A DNA stretch of 8,052 nt from a bacterium (GTDB lineage: Bacteria; DYJV01; JALVYZ01), in contig JALVYZ010000325.1 in assembly GCA_027037705.1 (NCBI GenBank), forward strand, positions 1-8,052. Direction: 5' to 3'. Position 1 is the stretch's first letter. Each line of letters starts with the position of its first letter. Below, one piece after another: positions 5,281 to 8,052 of this stretch. A program made the translations under genes and the position numbers. Under the pieces are notes generated by a model, which worked only from the letters and a program-made list of their open reading frames with translations, had not been told where the DNA came from and made no database searches.

Positions 5281-6609
5281 ATGGATTACACTGAAATCAC
5301 AAAAAAAATTTTAGAACAGTTTGAAAAAAAAATAGAATCAACAGATACAATTAAAATTTATGGAAAAGTAACTAATATTACAGGCCTCTTAATTGAAGGT
5401 GTAGGACCTGGAGTGTCTATTGGAACTGTCTGTTCAATTATTAATCAAGATGGCGAACAATTCAAAGCTGAAGTGGTTGGTTTTAGAGGAAATAAAATAC
5501 TTCTTATGCCATTTCAGGACACAAAGGGTCTAACCCCAAATTCTTTAATTTTAGCTGAACGTGGTTTAACATCAATAAAAGTAGGAGAAGGATTACTTGG
5601 TAGAGTAATAGATGGACTTGGGAATCCAATTGATGGAAAAGGTCCAATAAATTACACAGAGACAATTAGTTTATATCACGAACCAATTAATCCAATGTTA
5701 AGAAAACCTATTACTGAATCATTAGATGTTGGAATAAAAGCCATTAATGGTCTTTTAACAATTGGAAAAGGACAAAGAATTGGAATTTTAGCAGGTTCAG
5801 GAGTAGGTAAAAGTACTTTACTTGGAATGATTGCAAGATACACAACAGCAGATATTAATGTTATTGGTTTAATCGGAGAAAGAGGTAGAGAGGTTAAAGA
5901 ATTTATTACAAAAAATTTAGGTGAAGAAGGTTTAAAAAGAAGTATTGTTGTAGCAGTCACAAGTGATAATTCTCCATTACTTAGAATGAGAGGAGCATTT
6001 GTTGCAACAAGTATTGCTGAATATTTTAGAGATAAAGGATTTGATGTATTATTAATGATGGATTCTATAACAAGATTTGCAATGGCTCAAAGAGAAATTG
6101 GTCTATCTATTGGAGAACCTCCAACAACAAAAGGCTATACTCCCAGCGTTTTTGCAATTCTTCCAAAGCTTCTTGAAAGAGCTGGGAATTCTGATTCTAA
6201 AGGTTCACTAACTGCAATATACACTGTATTAGTTGAAGGTGATGATATGAATGAACCTATTGCAGACTCAACAAGAGCAATTTTAGATGGACATATAATT
6301 TTATCAAGACATTTAGCAGCACAAAACCATTATCCTTGTATTGATATTTTAAATAGTAAAAGCAGGTTAATGGTTGATATTGTTGATGATGAACACAAAG
6401 CTTTAGCAGGAAATATAATTTCACTTTATGCTACATACAAAGAAGCAGAAGATTTAATAAATATTGGAGCGTACTCCAAAGGCTCAAATCCTAAAATAGA
6501 TGAAGCAATAGACAAAATTGATAAAATAAATAATTTTTTAAAACAAGGAATTGAAGAAAAATTTACTTTGGAAGAAACCTTAGAAGAAATGAGAAACATT
6601 TTTAAATAG
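5281..6609 (+). CDS. fliI: Flagellar export ATPase FliI
   Basis: FliI is the hexameric ATPase at the base of the flagellar type III export apparatus, where with FliH it helps deliver rod, hook and filament subunits. The 442 residues match the family length (about 435-460). An N-terminal beta-barrel domain (about 23-95) precedes the F1-like core: Walker A AGSGVGKST (171-179), catalytic Glu200 in GERGREV, Walker B VLLMMDSITR (256-265), EPPTTKGYTPSVFAILPKLLERAG (279-302) and GHIILSRHLAAQNHYPCIDIL (337-357). The PPTTKGYTPSVFA and CIDIL segments separate it from F1-beta and from V-type subunits. An injectisome SctN ATPase is a less likely alternative. It begins one base after the cfa stop without a visible ribosome binding site, implying translational coupling. 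No other flagellar gene lies in this window, which is unusual because fliI normally sits with fliF, fliG and fliH. Confidence 0.93.
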   Translation: MDYTEITKKILEQFEKKIESTDTIKIYGKVTNITGLLIEGVGPGVSIGTVCSIINQDGEQFKAEVVGFRGNKILLMPFQDTKGLTPNSLILAERGLTSIKVGEGLLGRVIDGLGNPIDGKGPINYTETISLYHEPINPMLRKPITESLDVGIKAINGLLTIGKGQRIGILAGSGVGKSTLLGMIARYTTADINVIGLIGERGREVKEFITKNLGEEGLKRSIVVAVTSDNSPLLRMRGAFVATSIAEYFRDKGFDVLLMMDSITRFAMAQREIGLSIGEPPTTKGYTPSVFAILPKLLERAGNSDSKGSLTAIYTVLVEGDDMNEPIADSTRAILDGHIILSRHLAAQNHYPCIDILNSKSRLMVDIVDDEHKALAGNIISLYATYKEAEDLINIGAYSKGSNPKIDEAIDKIDKINNFLKQGIEEKFTLEETLEEMRNIFK

Positions 6610-6614
6610 AGGAG
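6610..6614 (+). promoter_or_regulatory. Ribosome binding site of the MetE-like gene
   Basis: AGGAG directly follows the fliI stop codon and ends four bases before the ATG. It is the only clear site inside this operon and fixes the start. Confidence 0.7.
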
Positions 6615-6618
6615 AGAT

Positions 6619-7641
6619 ATGGAATTAAAAGGTTATTTAGAGCCACTTGGAATTGGAAGCGTCCCATTTACAGATTTAGAATATACCTTTAGGTTAATAG
6701 AGAAAAATTATAAAAATATACCATATTGGCCACAGTTATCTAATTTAAATAATTATGAAAATATGTATATTCAATTCTCAGAAGGATTGCCAGGTGTGAT
6801 TGTTGATATTAGTAAAGCATCTATTTTTGTTGATACTTCAAAAGATTTAAGTAAAGAGATAGAAAGATTTTATGAAGCATCAATGGATGAAAACAATTTA
6901 GACTATTTCAAAATCTCAGAAAAATATGCTGCTGGATTATATGGATTTAAAAAAAGAAAAATAGAATCAAATATAGTTAAAGGTCATGTAACAGGTCCAG
7001 TTAGTTTTGGACTTACAGTTACAGATGAAAATAAAAAAAGTCTAATTTATAATCATGAATTTAAAGATATAATCACAACATTAATTGCAAAGAAGGCTAA
7101 ATGGCAGGAAAAATTTTTAGGAAAAGACGCAATAATTTTTTTTGATGAACCTTATATGGTTTCTTACGGCTCAGCATTTTTTAATCTTCCTGAAAGTGAT
7201 ATTATTGATATTTTTAATACTTGTTTTGATGAAATAAATGGAGTTCCTGGAATTCATTGTTGTGGGAACACTGATTGGGCTCTTGTTTTGAAAACTAATG
7301 TTAGAATAATAAATTTTGATGCTTTTGAATATCTTGATAATTTTTTATTATATAAAAACGAAATCAAGGATTATTTATTAAAGGGAAATTATTTAGCATG
7401 GGGATTAATACCTACAAATGATGAAAAAATAAATGATATAACTATTGATGATTTAAAATTTCTATTTGATAAAGCTTTAAATACTCTTCAAAGTACAGGA
7501 ATTGATAAAAATTTAATTTTCGAAAAATCCTTTATTACCCCAAGCTGCGGAACTGGGTCTATGAAACCTGAAAATGCAGAAAAAGTTTTAAACTTAAATA
7601 AAGAATTTTCTGATTTTCTTAAAAATTGCTACCTGCAATAA
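6619..7641 (+). CDS. Stand-alone MetE-like zinc methyltransferase (candidate core methionine synthase)
   Basis: The 340-residue protein belongs to the UROD/MetE-like barrel superfamily and corresponds to the C-terminal catalytic half of cobalamin-independent methionine synthase, without the N-terminal folate-binding half. Visible landmarks are GIGSVPFTD (11-19), IPYWPQL (34-40), QFSEGLPG (52-59), KGHVTGPVSFGLTV (121-134), IIFFDEPYM (172-180), GIHCCGNTDW (211-220), IINFDAFEYLD (230-240), AWGLIPT (260-266) and ITPSCGTGS (306-314). His213, Cys215 and Cys310 match the MetE zinc ligands, and Asp234 stands near the fourth ligand. Known core-MetE enzymes make methionine from homocysteine using a corrinoid-bound methyl group rather than methyl-folate; whether this one does is an inference. 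It follows fliI by nine bases and overlaps the start of comEC. Other superfamily methyltransferases or a decarboxylase-like role cannot be excluded. Confidence 0.8.
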   Translation: MELKGYLEPLGIGSVPFTDLEYTFRLIEKNYKNIPYWPQLSNLNNYENMYIQFSEGLPGVIVDISKASIFVDTSKDLSKEIERFYEASMDENNLDYFKISEKYAAGLYGFKKRKIESNIVKGHVTGPVSFGLTVTDENKKSLIYNHEFKDIITTLIAKKAKWQEKFLGKDAIIFFDEPYMVSYGSAFFNLPESDIIDIFNTCFDEINGVPGIHCCGNTDWALVLKTNVRIINFDAFEYLDNFLLYKNEIKDYLLKGNYLAWGLIPTNDEKINDITIDDLKFLFDKALNTLQSTGIDKNLIFEKSFITPSCGTGSMKPENAEKVLNLNKEFSDFLKNCYLQ

Positions 7642-8052
7642 TTTTTTTAATATCAGGAAACTATTATTTTTATTATATTCTTCCTGTTATTCTATTTTTA
7701 AAAAATAGAATTTTTTTAATCTTGATATTTTTAATTGGTCTAATTCAAGCCTATTATTTTAACTATCCATTAGAGAAATTCAAATTTCTAAATAACAAAA
7801 AAATCACAATTATTGGAAAAATTACAAACATTTCAGATAATAAATTTACAATTTCTGCAAAAAGTATTTATTATAAAAATTTAAAATACAAATTTAATGA
7901 AAAAATTGTTATCTATTTTAATAAAAATAAAAATTTTACTATTAAAGAAAATTATAAAGTTTTAGCAAAAATAAAATTAAAAATTCCTGAAAATTATCCC
8001 ATTCCTGGAAGTTTTAACTATGTAAATTACTTAAAAGGCAATGGAATAAGGT
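7626..8052 (+). CDS. comEC: ComEC/Rec2 DNA-uptake channel protein (N-terminal part, gene runs off the right edge)
   Basis: My own translation finds an open frame from an in-frame stop at 7620-7622 to the window end (142 codons). ComEC forms the inner-membrane channel that brings single-stranded DNA into the cell during natural transformation. The start has two hydrophobic segments (about residues 2-25 and 29-43), followed by the OB-fold-like soluble domain (DUF4131 type): ITIIGKITNISDNKFTIS, KIVIYF, a basic KENYKVLAKIKL stretch and then IPGSFNYVNYLKGNGIR. That last segment is the family's well-known NPGGFDYRRYLARRGI-like motif. The first possible start is a TTG that overlaps the MetE-like gene by 16 nt; a TTG at 7722 is an alternative that would lose the first hydrophobic segment. 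Neither has a ribosome binding site. The competence domain and the C-terminal metallo-beta-lactamase-like domain, if present, lie outside the window. Confidence 0.85.
   Translation, partial: MLPAIIFLISGNYYFYYILPVILFLKNRIFLILIFLIGLIQAYYFNYPLEKFKFLNNKKITIIGKITNISDNKFTISAKSIYYKNLKYKFNEKIVIYFNKNKNFTIKENYKVLAKIKLKIPENYPIPGSFNYVNYLKGNGIR
7689..7717 (+). terminator. Terminator-like AT hairpin with T7 tract at the 5' end of comEC
   Basis: ATTCTATTTTT (7689-7699) and AAAAATAGAAT (7701-7711) are perfect 11-bp reverse complements around a single base, so about nine pairs form with a small loop. A run of seven T residues covers 7711-7717. It begins 48 bases after the MetE-like stop codon and inside the comEC reading frame. 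With only one G-C pair the stem is weak, so it may act as a partial attenuator of comEC, or be a by-product of extreme AT content. Confidence 0.35.

Noticed and set aside
5676-5960. Minus-strand open frame opposite fliI
   Set aside because: It mirrors the conserved ATPase core of FliI and has no recognisable domain or start signal.
1-8052. Mobile element, phage or defence island
   Set aside because: No transposase, integrase, terminal inverted repeat, target duplication or defence-type domain is visible, and base composition looks uniform across the genes.

Overview
The window comes from a strongly AT-rich bacterial chromosome. It is probably a Gram-negative, motile anaerobe. Both recognisable solute-binding proteins (TAXI type and BtuF/FecB type) have plain Sec signal peptides with no lipobox cysteine, which points to a periplasm. 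A flagellar export ATPase is encoded, and a TAXI-TRAP receptor sits at the left edge. This mix would suit Deferribacterota or Desulfurella-like lineages, but that placement is an inference from gene content and base composition, not something the sequence proves.

Layout. (1) Left edge, minus strand: the first 93 codons of a TAXI-family TRAP transporter receptor, with a promoter and a strong ribosome binding site. (2) A tRNA-Thr(CGU) gene on the plus strand with its own promoter. (3) A plus-strand group: pyruvate kinase (pyk), then an iron/cobalamin-type ABC ATPase, then the cognate type of periplasmic binding protein. The last two genes overlap by 74 nt in different frames, and no permease gene is present. 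(4) A convergent minus-strand gene for a small exported protein of unknown function with four cysteines. Its 3' end overlaps the binding-protein gene by 17 nt. (5) A second, tightly packed plus-strand operon: cyclopropane fatty acid synthase (cfa), flagellar export ATPase (fliI), a stand-alone MetE-like zinc methyltransferase, and the beginning of comEC (DNA uptake channel), which runs off the right edge.

How the genes work together. The first plus group joins a glycolytic enzyme to two of the three parts of a metal-chelate or corrinoid importer. The second operon is functionally mixed: membrane lipid modification, flagellar export, probable methionine synthesis and DNA uptake, with gaps of 1 and 9 nt and then a 16-nt overlap. 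Cfa consumes S-adenosylmethionine and the MetE-like protein probably makes its precursor methionine; the other pairings have no obvious biochemical link.

No mobile element, CRISPR array, phage gene or clearly new multi-gene system is visible. The points most worth a second look are the MetE-like enzyme with an unknown methyl donor, the predicted potassium-independent pyruvate kinase, the apparently leaderless cfa transcript, the long dual-coding overlap, the permease-less ABC pair, and an AT-only hairpin with a T7 run at the start of comEC.
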